NCBI GenBank assembly: GCA_958296295.1
Contig: OY282460.1
Coordinates: 1,302,001-1,366,000, forward strand
Reading direction: 5' to 3'
Length of the DNA: 64,000 bases
Source: an uncultured Pseudomonadales bacterium
Lineage (GTDB): Bacteria > Pseudomonadota > Gammaproteobacteria > Pseudomonadales > Azotimanducaceae
Of this stretch, positions 52,635 to 61,125 are shown piece after piece. Under the pieces are notes generated by a model. It had not been told where the DNA came from, searched no databases, and was given only the letters and a program-made list of their open reading frames with translations. The stretch's first letter is position 1; every line of letters starts with the position of its first letter. Both the position numbers and the translations under genes were made by a program.

Positions 52635-52706
52635 TGGCGGCTCTCCTGTTTGCGCCTGCTTTTTGCCGGCGGGTGCCGGCGTTGGCGTGCGGCCGGTGGC
52701 GGCCGC

Positions 52707-53852
52707 CTAGATGATGCCTTCGGGTTCCAACCCGAGATGAAACTGGCCGGCCGTCTCGTAGTGCGCCTCGCGGCCCTGCACCTGTTGGGTGATCACGTGG
52801 ATGTCTTGGAAACGGCGCTGGATGGGGCGGTTCGCGAAGATGGCCGTCGAGCCGGAAAGGTTGTAGGCGATGTCCACGACTTCGGCGGATTGGCGGATGG
52901 CGTGGGTGCCGGCCATGCGCAGAGCGATCCGTTCGGCCATTGTTATGCGCCCGCTGGCGCGCACGGAATGCCAGACCTCGGCGGTGGACTCGGCCAAAAG
53001 CGCTTTTGCCGCCCGCCACTTCGCCTCCGCTTGGCCGATTTGCCGTTGAATCACCGGGTCTTCGCGTAGCGGACGCGAACCAAAACGCGGCCGCTTTTCG
53101 GCGGCCAGCGTGGTCGTGGCGTCCAATCCGGCGCGGGCGACGCCCAGCGCCACGCTGCCGAAACCGCAGGCGAAAAGCAGCCCCTGCGGTATCACATAGA
53201 TGGGCCCCGGCTCGCGCGGCGGGACGTCCAAGCGCATCGTGCGGGCCTCGGGCACGAACAGATCCTCGGCGCGGAAGCTGAAGCTGCCGGTGCCGCGCAG
53301 CCCCGGCACCTGCCAGACATCCAGCAACTCCACGTCCGCGCGCGGCACGAGGTGCAGGCGCGGGGGCTGACCGCCGCCGCCAGAGAGCGCGGCAATCCAG
53401 TTGGCGTGGCGACAGCCGCTGGAGAACATCCACTGGCCGGTGAGGCGAACCCCCCCGGCCACAGAGCGCAGATCGACGCGACCCTGGGGCGGCCCGTTGC
53501 CGACCACGGTGCGCGGATCTCCCCAAACCTCGCGCGCGAGCGCCGCCGGTGCCCGGCAAGAAGTGGTGGCGAACACCGCGCCTTGGTTGAAGCACCAGGC
53601 AACGCTGCCGTCAGCTTGGGCCACGGCGCGCACGACTTCCAAATAATCCAGCCAATCCATCTCTTCGCCACCAACCGAGCGCGGCACCAAGAGCCGGAAC
53701 AGGCCTTGCGTTTTCAAATCGTCCGCGAGCGGGGCGGGAATCTCCCGGGCCGCGTCGATCTCGTCCGCGGCCGCGGCGATCCTTGGCGCAAGCGCTTGCG
53801 CCCGGGCCAACGGGCTTGCCCCGCCATTGTCCGCCGCGGCCGACCGCGTCAT
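52707..53852 (-). CDS. Acyl-CoA-dehydrogenase-fold flavoprotein, likely flavin-dependent monooxygenase
   Basis: A 381-residue protein of the acyl-CoA dehydrogenase/group D flavin monooxygenase superfamily: LFRLLVPRSVGGEEMDWLDY, GSVAWCFNQGAVFA, GGVRLTGQWMFSSGCRHANW (flavin-binding region) and a C-terminal GSTAIFANRPIQRRFQDIHV. There is no classical catalytic Glu motif of acyl-CoA dehydrogenases that I can place. The GQWMFSSGC block fits HsaA/HpaB-type oxygenases, which need a separate flavin reductase. No reductase is in the window, so the substrate is unknown. A 69-codon frame just upstream overlaps its start by 4 nt but is unconvincing. Confidence 0.82.
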   Translation of the reverse strand: MTRSAAADNGGASPLARAQALAPRIAAAADEIDAAREIPAPLADDLKTQGLFRLLVPRSVGGEEMDWLDYLEVVRAVAQADGSVAWCFNQGAVFATTSCRAPAALAREVWGDPRTVVGNGPPQGRVDLRSVAGGVRLTGQWMFSSGCRHANWIAALSGGGGQPPRLHLVPRADVELLDVWQVPGLRGTGSFSFRAEDLFVPEARTMRLDVPPREPGPIYVIPQGLLFACGFGSVALGVARAGLDATTTLAAEKRPRFGSRPLREDPVIQRQIGQAEAKWRAAKALLAESTAEVWHSVRASGRITMAERIALRMAGTHAIRQSAEVVDIAYNLSGSTAIFANRPIQRRFQDIHVITQQVQGREAHYETAGQFHLGLEPEGII

Positions 53853-54249
53853 CGCGCCTTGCGCCCGCGGCTGGCGAGCAGGGTGCCGAGGACGATCGGC
53901 GCAATGCCGCGCCCGCCGGAACGCGAATCGGCCTGCTGCCGCGCCAGCTCCGCTGCTGTCTCCGAGTAGCCCAACCCCATCCGCGGGAGCTTAGCACGAA
54001 GCCCGCCGCGGCCGGTGCGCGACGAACTCGGCCGCTCCGCAAGTAAACGCTTCTCCAACCCTCGTCAAAGCGGGTTGGAGGCGATGGCACTCCATCGGGC
54101 TTTGATACGCCGGGGCTGTACTCGGGTCGATCCACGCCTGACGGCTGGCGCACGAGCGTCGCACACCCCCGGCCGCCGGCGCGCAGCGGTTGGTTTGTGC
54201 CGCGCCGTCTGGTATAAAGCGCGACTGTCCAACCGCCCGGCCGTTTGAG
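53853..54249. other. Intergenic region with the rpmB promoter
   Basis: About 400 bp between two divergently read units. The rpmB promoter lies at its right end. A leftward open frame at 53849-54058 (69 codons) would overlap the flavoprotein start, but it has no SD and no family resemblance, so I do not call it. Confidence 0.5.
54190..54218 (+). promoter_or_regulatory. Promoter of rpmB-rpmG
   Basis: A -35 TTGGTT (54190-54195), exact 17-bp spacer and -10 TATAAA (54213-54218), predicted start near 54225, 25 nt before the rpmB ATG. It fits a strong constitutive ribosomal-protein promoter. Confidence 0.7.
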
Positions 54250-54510
54250 ATGTCGAGAGTCTGCCAAGTCACCGGCAAACGCCCCATGAGTGGCAACAAC
54301 GTGTCGCACGCGCACAACAAGACGCGCCGGCGTTTCGCGCCCAACCTGCACATGCACAGGTTCTGGGTTGCGTCGGAGCAGCGTTTCGTGCGCTTGCGGG
54401 TGTCTGCGGCGGGCATGCGCATCATCGACAAGAAAGGAATCGAGGCGGTGTTGCGGGACATCGAGAAACGCGAGCGGCGGGCAAGCGCCCGCGGCCTAGG
54501 CACTGGCTAA
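54250..54510 (+). CDS. rpmB: 50S ribosomal protein L28
   Basis: An 86-residue L28: [57 protein letters not shown]. Proteobacterial in length and sequence. I use the ATG at 54250, the canonical N-terminus; upstream in-frame codons are not coding. rpmG begins 15 bp downstream, the usual gammaproteobacterial pair. Confidence 0.97.
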   Translation: MSRVCQVTGKRPMSGNNVSHAHNKTRRRFAPNLHMHRFWVASEQRFVRLRVSAAGMRIIDKKGIEAVLRDIEKRERRASARGLGTG

Positions 54511-54525
54511 GCGCGAGGTAACCAC

Positions 54526-54681
54526 ATGCGCGAGAAGATCAAGCTCGTCTCCACGGCGGACACCGGCCACTTCTACACCACGACCAAGAACAAGCGCACG
54601 ATGGAAGGCAAGCTGGAGCTCAAGAAGTACGATCCTGTGGTCCGGCGGCACGTTCTGTATCGGGAAGACAAGATCAAGTAG
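54526..54681 (+). CDS. rpmG: 50S ribosomal protein L33
   Basis: A 51-residue L33, with [20 protein letters not shown], then [20 protein letters not shown] and an ending in REDKIK. It lacks the zinc-binding cysteines (the C-minus form). A GAGGTAA ribosome-binding site precedes the ATG. It is cotranscribed with rpmB. Confidence 0.96.
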   Translation: MREKIKLVSTADTGHFYTTTKNKRTMEGKLELKKYDPVVRRHVLYREDKIK

Positions 54682-54735
54682 CGCCTGCGCGTTCCTCAGG
54701 CTCGTGGCAGGCCCTGGCCCAGCCTAGGCGGCGCT

Positions 54736-55548
54736 CTGCCGGAACTGCCGGAGGTGGAAACCACGCGTCGGGGCTTGGCCGCCGCGACGCGCGGGCGAAG
54801 GCTGGTTCGGGCGGTGGTGCGAGACCCGCGGCTACGCTGGCCGGTGCGCCTGCCGCGCGCTATCCGCGGTCAACGCCTTGGGGCAGTGGGGCGGCGGGCG
54901 AAGTACCTGCTCCTGCCGTTGGAATCCGGCGGCTTGATCATCCATTTGGGCATGTCCGGCCATCTTTCGGTGGTGTCCGCCAGGGCGCCGCCGGGCAAAC
55001 ACGATCATGTGGACCTGGTGCTGGACGACGGCCGTGCCTTGCGGTTGACGGACCCTAGGCGTTTCGGCAGCGTGCATTGGCAGCCGCATCCGCTCCACGC
55101 CCACTGGCTCCTGCGCGACCTTGGCCCGGAGCCGTTGTCGGAGGCGTTCACCGGCGCCTACCTCGCCGCCCGCGCGCGCGGGCGGCGTGTTCCCGTGAAG
55201 GCGCTCATCATGGACGCCAAGGTGGTGGTGGGAGTTGGCAACATCTACGCCAACGAGGCGCTGTTCCTCGCCGGCATCCGGCCCCGGGTCGCCGCCCGTC
55301 GCCTTGCGAAGGTGCGCCTCGAAACGCTGGCGGGTGCCGTGAAGAGCACGCTCGTGCGCGCCATCGACAGCGGCGGCACGACGCTGCGCGACTTCGCCGG
55401 CGCGGACGGCCGGCCGGGTTATTTCGTCCACGAACTGGCCGTGTACGGGCGCGGCGGCGCGCCGTGCCGACGTTGCGGCGCCACGCTGAGGGACGTTCGC
55501 TTCGCCGGACGCGCCACCGTGTACTGCCCGGTTTGCCAACGCGGCTAG
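54736..55548 (+). CDS. mutM: Formamidopyrimidine-DNA glycosylase Fpg/MutM, CTG start
   Basis: Removes 8-oxoguanine and FaPy lesions from DNA and nicks the abasic site. Catalysis needs Pro1 and Glu2 of the sequence (M)PELPEVE. That sequence is encoded only if translation begins at the CTG at 54736, with AGGCGG 5 nt upstream. The first standard start in frame, GTG at 54754, would remove the catalytic Pro and Glu. The rest is normal: Lys in GRRAKYLLL, MDAKVVVGVGNIYANEALF, Arg-rich turn and the C-terminal zinc finger CRRCGATLR...YCPVCQ. 270 residues. It follows rpmG by 54 bp. Either CTG initiation is real or there is a base error. Confidence 0.9.
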   Translation: MPELPEVETTRRGLAAATRGRRLVRAVVRDPRLRWPVRLPRAIRGQRLGAVGRRAKYLLLPLESGGLIIHLGMSGHLSVVSARAPPGKHDHVDLVLDDGRALRLTDPRRFGSVHWQPHPLHAHWLLRDLGPEPLSEAFTGAYLAARARGRRVPVKALIMDAKVVVGVGNIYANEALFLAGIRPRVAARRLAKVRLETLAGAVKSTLVRAIDSGGTTLRDFAGADGRPGYFVHELAVYGRGGAPCRRCGATLRDVRFAGRATVYCPVCQRG

Positions 55549-55608
55549 GGGCGGCGAGTCCCGCATGTGCGTGACAGCGCCGCGAGGCCGCATCGACGAG
55601 CGGTGTCG

Positions 55609-56376
55609 CTACGGCACCTCGTCGGGCCCGCCGGTCAGCGGCACGAAGCGCACCGGCAGCGACCGGCGCGTCTCGGCTTTTGCGTTGTCGTAGACGGCCA
55701 GCTCCTGGTAGCCGTCACTCGGCCCGAGCGGCATCACGAGCAGGCCGTCTTCCGCCAGCTGCTCGATCAGCTTTGGCGGAATGTGCTCGCCCACGGCGGT
55801 GACGATCACGCGGTCGAACGGTGCGTGTTCGGCCCAACCCTGCCAGCCGTCGCCGGCCCGCACGCGCACGTTGTCGTAGCCGAGCACGATCAGCCGGTCG
55901 CGCGCCGTTTGCGCCAGCTCCGGCACGATCTCCACCGTGTACACCTCCGCCGCCAGCTCGGCGAGCACCGCGGCCTGGTAGCCGGAGCCGGTGCCGATCT
56001 CCAGCACGCGATGGTGGGGCTTGGCGTCGAGCATCTCCGTCATCAGCGCGACGATGAAGGGCTGGGAGATCGTTTGGCCGTGGCCGATGGGCAAAGGATG
56101 GTTGGCGTAGGCCGCCGGGCGCGTGCGTTCGAGCACGAAGCGGTCGCGCGGCGTGGCGCGGATGGCGGCGATGACGACATCGCTGATGCGTGCGATGCCG
56201 GTGTAGGACGCGGTGCGCGCCGCGTCGTCTTGGATTTCCGCGATCATGTTGTCCATCGGCACGTTCGTCTGGGCGGGCGATTGCGGCGCGGCCACGCTGG
56301 CGGTGGCCAACGCGCCGGTCAATGCTAACGCCAGCGCCGGGCGCCAGTTGCGCGGGGCGGTGTTCTGTCGTTTCAC
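55609..56376 (-). CDS. pcm: Protein-L-isoaspartate O-methyltransferase with signal peptide
   Basis: Repairs isoaspartyl residues in proteins using SAM. The catalytic core is typical: HGQTISQPFIVALMTEML, SAM motif I VLEIGTGSGYQAAVLAEL, VYTVEIVPEL and FDRVIVTAVGEHIPP. Unlike cytoplasmic Pcm it begins with a basic, hydrophobic Ala-rich stretch (RPALALALTGALATASVAAP) that reads as a signal peptide, so it is probably periplasmic. The start is the GTG at 56376, with GGAGG about 8 nt upstream. It reads leftward 41 bp after selO on the same strand. Confidence 0.9.
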   Translation of the reverse strand: MKRQNTAPRNWRPALALALTGALATASVAAPQSPAQTNVPMDNMIAEIQDDAARTASYTGIARISDVVIAAIRATPRDRFVLERTRPAAYANHPLPIGHGQTISQPFIVALMTEMLDAKPHHRVLEIGTGSGYQAAVLAELAAEVYTVEIVPELAQTARDRLIVLGYDNVRVRAGDGWQGWAEHAPFDRVIVTAVGEHIPPKLIEQLAEDGLLVMPLGPSDGYQELAVYDNAKAETRRSLPVRFVPLTGGPDEVP

Positions 56377-56417
56377 CAATTTGCTCCTCCGTTGCCCACC
56401 CGATCCCAAGCGGCCGG

Positions 56418-58025
56418 TCACGAACTGCACGACAACATGGAGCATCCGGCGCGCCGGCGCGCCCACTCGGGCCGTTTGGCGGCGAACCGTTCTTTGCCCG
56501 GCTGCTCGTCGTAGGGATGGCGTAGAACCTCCGTCAGTTCGCGCAGCAGCGAGTAGTCGCCTTCTTCGGCTTTGTCGATGGCGAGCTGCGCGAGGTAGTT
56601 GCGCGGCACGAAACGCGGATTGGCCGCGTTCATTCGCCTCCTCCGTTGGTCGTCCGTCAACTCGCCGATCTCCACGACCATCCGCACTCGCGCCGCATAC
56701 CGTTCCAGCCACGCCACCAGCCGCTCGCGCACGCTCGGCTCGGGTGGCCGATAGTACGCGTCGAGCAGCGGTTCGATGGCGATGTCCTGCAAGTCCACTC
56801 GCGCCAGATCGCGAAAGAACAGCGTCATGTCCGTCTCCGCGGCGCCGAGCAGGGCGTACAACTGCGTCCAGAGTTGGTCGTCTTGGGCCGGCAGGTAGTC
56901 GGGCAGGCCGAGTTTGGCCGCCATCATCGTCCGCGACAAGTCCCGATACCACTCCGCGAACCGCTTGAGCGCCTCGTTCAACGGTTCGGCTTCGCCGACG
57001 AGGGGGAAGATGGCTCGCGCGAGTTGCAGCATGTTCCACTGCGCCACCGCCGGTTGCTGGCCGAAGCGGTAGCGCCGGGTGGCCGCGTCCGTGGTGTTTG
57101 GCGTCCAGTCGGGATCGTAGTCCTCCAGCCAGCCATACGGGCCGTAATCGATCGTGAGGCCAAGAATCGACATGTTGTCCGTGTTCATCACGCCGTGAAC
57201 GAAGCCGACGCGCATCCAGTGGGCGACCATCTCGGCCGTGCGCTCGGCCACTTCCCGAAACCACGCCAAATACCGTTCCTTGCCCTCTTCCACCAGAAGA
57301 TGAGGGAAGTTGGTGGCGATGGTGAAGTCCGCGAACCGCCGCAGCAGTTCCGCTTCTTGGCGTGCGGCGAGCATCTCGAAATGGCCGAAGCGCGTGAACG
57401 AGGGCGCGACCCGGCACACCACGGCGCCGGGCTCGGCTGCCGGATGGCCGTCGTAGAGGATGTCGCGCACCACCTGCTCGCCGGTGACTACCAGCGACAA
57501 CGCCCGCGTGGTCGGCACGCCCAGATGGAACATCGCCTCGCTGCACAGGAACTCGCGCAGCGACGAGCGCAGCACGGCGAGGCCGTCGGCGCCGCGGGAA
57601 TAGGGGGTGGGGCCCGCGCCTTTCAGTTGCAGCGTCCAATGCTCGCGGTTCCGGTTCACCGTCTCGCCCAGGTTGATGGCGCGGCCGTCCCCGAGCTGAC
57701 CGGCCCAGTTGCCGAATTGATGGCCGCCGTAGCAAGTGGCGATGGGGTCCATGCCGTCCAGAACGCGGTTGCCGCCGAACACCTCGGCGAGCGCGTCCGC
57801 ATCGTCCGGTTCGGTCGGCAAGTCGAGCAGGGCGGCCACTTCGGGCGTCCAGCCGACCAGCGTCGGCGCCGGCACCGGCGTGGGGCGCACACGCGAGTAG
57901 CAGGCGCCGGCAACTTGGCGACGGAAGTTCTCCGTCACCGGATCGGCCGGCAACTCGCGGACGTAGCGGTTGTCAAAACGCAGATTGGCGAGCGGATTGG
58001 CGAAAGGCGGCCCCATGCACGGCAT
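56418..58025 (-). CDS. selO: SelO/YdiU protein adenylyltransferase
   Basis: A pseudokinase-fold AMPylator. The 535 residues show RFDNRYVRELPADP, CYGGHQFGNWAGQLGDGRAI, QLKGAGPTPYSRGADG with the ATP-binding Lys, GFVHGVMNTDNMSILGLTID and DYGPYGWLEDYDP. The C-terminus RPEWARRRAGCSMLSCSS carries the two cysteines of the bacterial form (selenocysteine in animals). ATGs at 58025 and 58016 are both plausible. In E. coli it acts on redox proteins under oxidative stress. It is in one leftward unit with pcm, two protein-quality functions together. Confidence 0.95.
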   Translation of the reverse strand: MPCMGPPFANPLANLRFDNRYVRELPADPVTENFRRQVAGACYSRVRPTPVPAPTLVGWTPEVAALLDLPTEPDDADALAEVFGGNRVLDGMDPIATCYGGHQFGNWAGQLGDGRAINLGETVNRNREHWTLQLKGAGPTPYSRGADGLAVLRSSLREFLCSEAMFHLGVPTTRALSLVVTGEQVVRDILYDGHPAAEPGAVVCRVAPSFTRFGHFEMLAARQEAELLRRFADFTIATNFPHLLVEEGKERYLAWFREVAERTAEMVAHWMRVGFVHGVMNTDNMSILGLTIDYGPYGWLEDYDPDWTPNTTDAATRRYRFGQQPAVAQWNMLQLARAIFPLVGEAEPLNEALKRFAEWYRDLSRTMMAAKLGLPDYLPAQDDQLWTQLYALLGAAETDMTLFFRDLARVDLQDIAIEPLLDAYYRPPEPSVRERLVAWLERYAARVRMVVEIGELTDDQRRRRMNAANPRFVPRNYLAQLAIDKAEEGDYSLLRELTEVLRHPYDEQPGKERFAAKRPEWARRRAGCSMLSCSS

Positions 58026-58120
58026 CTTACTCCGAGCCCGGCGGCGTCACCCGCCCGCGCCGTTCGGAAATGAGGGGTCAGTCTGTTCGATGGCTAACGC
58101 GGGTCGGTAGAATGCGGGCA

Positions 58121-59824
58121 ATGGTCGAAGTTGGCAATCATGATCTCGGCGAGCAGCTGGTGCGCGGCGGCGTCGTCAGCGTGGCGGACCTGGAGCGGGC
58201 GCGGCAGATCCGCCAGAGCGCCGGCGGCGACCTCGGCGCGCTGCTCGTGGGCATCGGGGCGCTTTCCGAGGATGCGCTCTTGCGCCACCTCGGCGAGCAT
58301 CTCGGCGTCGCCTATCTGCGCGAAGACCACGAGTTGCCGGATCACCAGGCCGTGTACCGGTGCATGTCGCAATCCGCCATCAAGCTCGACTGGCTGCTCG
58401 ACAACGAAGTGGTGCTCTGGCGCGAAGGCGACGAAGGGGCGCTGTGCTGCATGGCGCGCGACATCCAGGGCCGGGTGCTGCGCGAGGCCCTGAACTACTT
58501 CTATCCGGCGGAACCCGTCAACTTCCGCCTCGCGGCCAACCACCAGCTCGACCGGCTGCTCGAATACGTGCGCAAGGAGCGGGAGATGGAGTCGCTGTTC
58601 TCCGGCGATGACGCGAAACGCTTGCGGGAGCTCGCCGAGGAGGCGCCCATCATCGCGCTAGTGGGCAATTTGCTCGCCCAGGCGGTGGATGTCGGCGCCT
58701 CGGACATCCACATCGAGCCTTCGGAGGAGCAGTTCCTCGTGCGCATGCGGGTGGACGGCATACTGCACACGCGCCTGACGCAGCCCATAGAACGCTTCGC
58801 CGCGGTGGCGTCGCGGATCAAACTCATCGCCGGCATAGACATCGCCGAGCGGCGGCGCCCGCAGGACGGACGCATCGGCGAGCGAATTTCCGGCAAGGAC
58901 ATGGACATCCGCGTCTCCACGGTGCCGTGCGCGTTCGGCGAATCCATCGTGCTGCGGCTCTTGGCGCAGGAGCGGGGCGAGCTCGCGTTCGCCAACCTCG
59001 GCATGGCGCCGGACCACTTGGAGATGTTTCGCGGCTGGCTCACGTCCAGCAACGGCATCGCGCTCGTCACCGGCCCCACCGGCTCCGGCAAGTCCACCAC
59101 GCTGGCATCGGCGCTGGAGGAAATAGACGACGGCGTGAAGAAGATCATCACCGTGGAAGACCCGGTGGAGTACCAGATGCCGAGCATCACGCAGATTCAG
59201 GTGCATGCCGAGATCGGCTACACGTTCGCCACCGCGTTGCGGCACATCCTGCGTCAGGATCCGGACGTGATCATGATCGGCGAGATGCGCGATCTGGAGA
59301 CCTCGGAGATAGCCATCCGCTCGGCGCTCACCGGCCATGTGGTGTTGTCGACGCTGCACACCAACGACGCGGTGAGCAGCTTCACGCGCTTGATCGACAT
59401 GGGGGTGGAGCCGTTCTTGGTGGCTGCGCCCACCCGCGGCGTGCAAGCGCAACGGCTGGTGCGCAAGGCCTGCCCGCACTGCGCGACGCCGGCGCCGCCG
59501 ACAGCGCTCGTGGAGGACATGCTGGACGCCGTGCCGGCCTCCCTCGTTGGCGACCGCTGGCTGCGCACCGAGGGTTGCGGCGCGTGCCAGAACACGGGCT
59601 ACCGGGGCCGGCTTGGCATCTACGAGCTGGTGCCGATGTCCGAGCCGCTGCAGGAGATGATCGTATCCGGCGCGCATCTGAACGACTTGCGGCGTTTCGC
59701 GCACAAGGAGCAGGGCCACCGGACGCTGCTGCACGACGGGCTTCTGAAGGCGTCGCAGGGCCAGACCACGGTGGAGGAGGTGTTGCGCCTGACGCTCACC
59801 GAAGAGGCCGGCGGCCCCGGTTAG
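58121..59824 (+). CDS. GspE/PilB-type secretion or pilus assembly ATPase
   Basis: A 567-residue hexameric ATPase powering type II secretion or type IV-type pilus assembly at the inner membrane. N-terminal MshEN/GspE-N-like domain (GDLGALLVGIGALSEDALL), N2 domain with DIHIEPSEEQFLVRMRVDG, Walker A GPTGSGKST, Asp box VEDPVEYQMPSI, Walker B RQDPDVIMIGEMRD, His box SALTGHVVLSTLHTND, and the zinc-type CPHC...CGAC before GYRGRLGIYEL. I start at the ATG at 58121; an in-frame start at 58070 adds 17 residues. No other secretion or pilus genes are in the window, so the machine is encoded elsewhere. Confidence 0.92.
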   Translation: MVEVGNHDLGEQLVRGGVVSVADLERARQIRQSAGGDLGALLVGIGALSEDALLRHLGEHLGVAYLREDHELPDHQAVYRCMSQSAIKLDWLLDNEVVLWREGDEGALCCMARDIQGRVLREALNYFYPAEPVNFRLAANHQLDRLLEYVRKEREMESLFSGDDAKRLRELAEEAPIIALVGNLLAQAVDVGASDIHIEPSEEQFLVRMRVDGILHTRLTQPIERFAAVASRIKLIAGIDIAERRRPQDGRIGERISGKDMDIRVSTVPCAFGESIVLRLLAQERGELAFANLGMAPDHLEMFRGWLTSSNGIALVTGPTGSGKSTTLASALEEIDDGVKKIITVEDPVEYQMPSITQIQVHAEIGYTFATALRHILRQDPDVIMIGEMRDLETSEIAIRSALTGHVVLSTLHTNDAVSSFTRLIDMGVEPFLVAAPTRGVQAQRLVRKACPHCATPAPPTALVEDMLDAVPASLVGDRWLRTEGCGACQNTGYRGRLGIYELVPMSEPLQEMIVSGAHLNDLRRFAHKEQGHRTLLHDGLLKASQGQTTVEEVLRLTLTEEAGGPG

Positions 59825-59862
59825 GGTCGCGCAATTCGGCCAACCTTCCCAACCTTCCAAAG

Positions 59863-59879
59863 CGCCCCAATTTGGTGCA
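59863..59879. promoter_or_regulatory. NtrC-like binding site upstream of ntrB
   Basis: CGCCCCAATTTGGTGCA matches 13 of 17 positions of the classical NtrC site TGCACCAAAATGGTGCA, with the right half perfect. A second half-site (TTGTGCA) follows at 59890-59896. No sigma54 -24/-12 element was found, so autoregulation by repression is more likely than activation. Confidence 0.45.
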
Positions 59880-60012
59880 TATTTGGGCGTTGTGCAAGGA
59901 TTCGGTGCGCGTACAACAGCCTGCTCAGCTAGTGTGGCGGCGAATCGCCCCACGATGGAACAGTTTTTGCTCATCCTTTGATCGCGCTACGGCGAACCCG
60001 ACACCCGGAAGC

Positions 60013-61125
60013 ATGGCCACCCACCACGACATACTCGAACAGCTCACTACGGCGGTGGCGGTGGTGGAGAGCGGGCCCGGCGCCAACTTTCGCGTCACGT
60101 ACCTGAACCAATCCGCGCAGGCGTTGTTCGGGCTTAGCGCCTCCAGAGCCGTCGGCCAGTCTCTCGGCGCGTTGGTGGCCGACGACCACGCCAGCGCCCG
60201 GGTGCTGCGAAGCGTGTTGGCCACGGGCGCGCCGTTCACCAAGCGCGAGGTCGCCTTGCGCGTGGCACCGGGTTCGGCGCGTGTCAACTACTCCATCTCG
60301 CCGCTTTCCGACAACGAGCTCCTGGTGGAGTTCGAGCGGGTGGACCGCATCATCCGCATCGACAAGGACGAACGCCACGCCAGCTTGCAGGAGACGGTGC
60401 GCAAGCTGGCGCGGGGCCTCGCGCACGAGATAAAAAACCCCCTCGGCGGCATCCGCGGCGCGGCGCAGTTGCTCGAACGGCAACTGGCGGACAACGAGCG
60501 CGAATACACGTCCATCATCATGGCGGAGGCGGACCGGCTGCGGAACTTGGTGGATCGCATTCTTGGGCCAAGCAATTTGCCGACGTTTGGCAAGGTGAAC
60601 ATTCACCATGTGATCGAGCGCGTTGTCGCGCTGGCGCAGGCGCAGTCGCGAACGGCCGTCGCCTTCGTGCGCGACTACGATCCGAGCGTGCCGGAGATCG
60701 ACGCGGATTTCGAGCAACTGGTGCAGGCCACGTTGAACGTGGTGAACAACGCCATGGTCGCGCTCGATGAAGTGCCGGCCGCTGCCATTCGTTTGCGCAC
60801 CCGCGTGGTTCGGCAGTTCACCATTGGCGCCACGCGCCATCGACTCGTGGTGAACATGGACTGCATCGACAACGGCCCCGGGGTTCCGGCGGACATCGCG
60901 CCGCGCATCTTCTACCCTATGATCAGCGGCCGTCCAGACGGTTCCGGTTTGGGGCTTGCCATCACGCAGACGATACTGGCGCGCCACAACGGCTTGGTGG
61001 AATGCGAGAGCGAACGGGGGCGCACGGTGTTCTCGTTCTACCTGCCGGTGCGCCAGTCGCCGGCGATGGCCACGCCCGACGGGCCCGATGGGCAGGCGCG
61101 GGAGGACGAACGCAATGGCGCATGA
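60013..61125 (+). CDS. ntrB: Nitrogen regulation sensor kinase NtrB (GlnL)
   Basis: A 370-residue cytoplasmic histidine kinase controlling NtrC. N-terminal PAS domain (FRVTYLNQSAQALFGLSASR), phosphorylation site GLAHEIKNPLGGIRGAAQLL, N box ATLNVVNNAMVALDE, G1 DNGPGVPADI and G2 GSGLGLAITQTI. The IKNPLGG H-box and the overall layout are those of NtrB. I start at ATG 60013. The 3' end overlaps ntrC by 11 nt. glnA, the usual neighbour upstream, is absent; a GspE-type gene is there instead. Confidence 0.94.
   Translation: MATHHDILEQLTTAVAVVESGPGANFRVTYLNQSAQALFGLSASRAVGQSLGALVADDHASARVLRSVLATGAPFTKREVALRVAPGSARVNYSISPLSDNELLVEFERVDRIIRIDKDERHASLQETVRKLARGLAHEIKNPLGGIRGAAQLLERQLADNEREYTSIIMAEADRLRNLVDRILGPSNLPTFGKVNIHHVIERVVALAQAQSRTAVAFVRDYDPSVPEIDADFEQLVQATLNVVNNAMVALDEVPAAAIRLRTRVVRQFTIGATRHRLVVNMDCIDNGPGVPADIAPRIFYPMISGRPDGSGLGLAITQTILARHNGLVECESERGRTVFSFYLPVRQSPAMATPDGPDGQAREDERNGA

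Noticed and set aside
53849..54058. A 69-codon leftward frame overlapping the flavoprotein start by 4 nt
   Set aside because: No ribosome-binding site, no family resemblance and arginine-rich composition typical of shadow frames. The overlap alone is weak evidence.
59880..59920. A sigma54 -24/-12 promoter before ntrB
   Set aside because: No GG...GC pair with the required 10-bp gap was found in this stretch.
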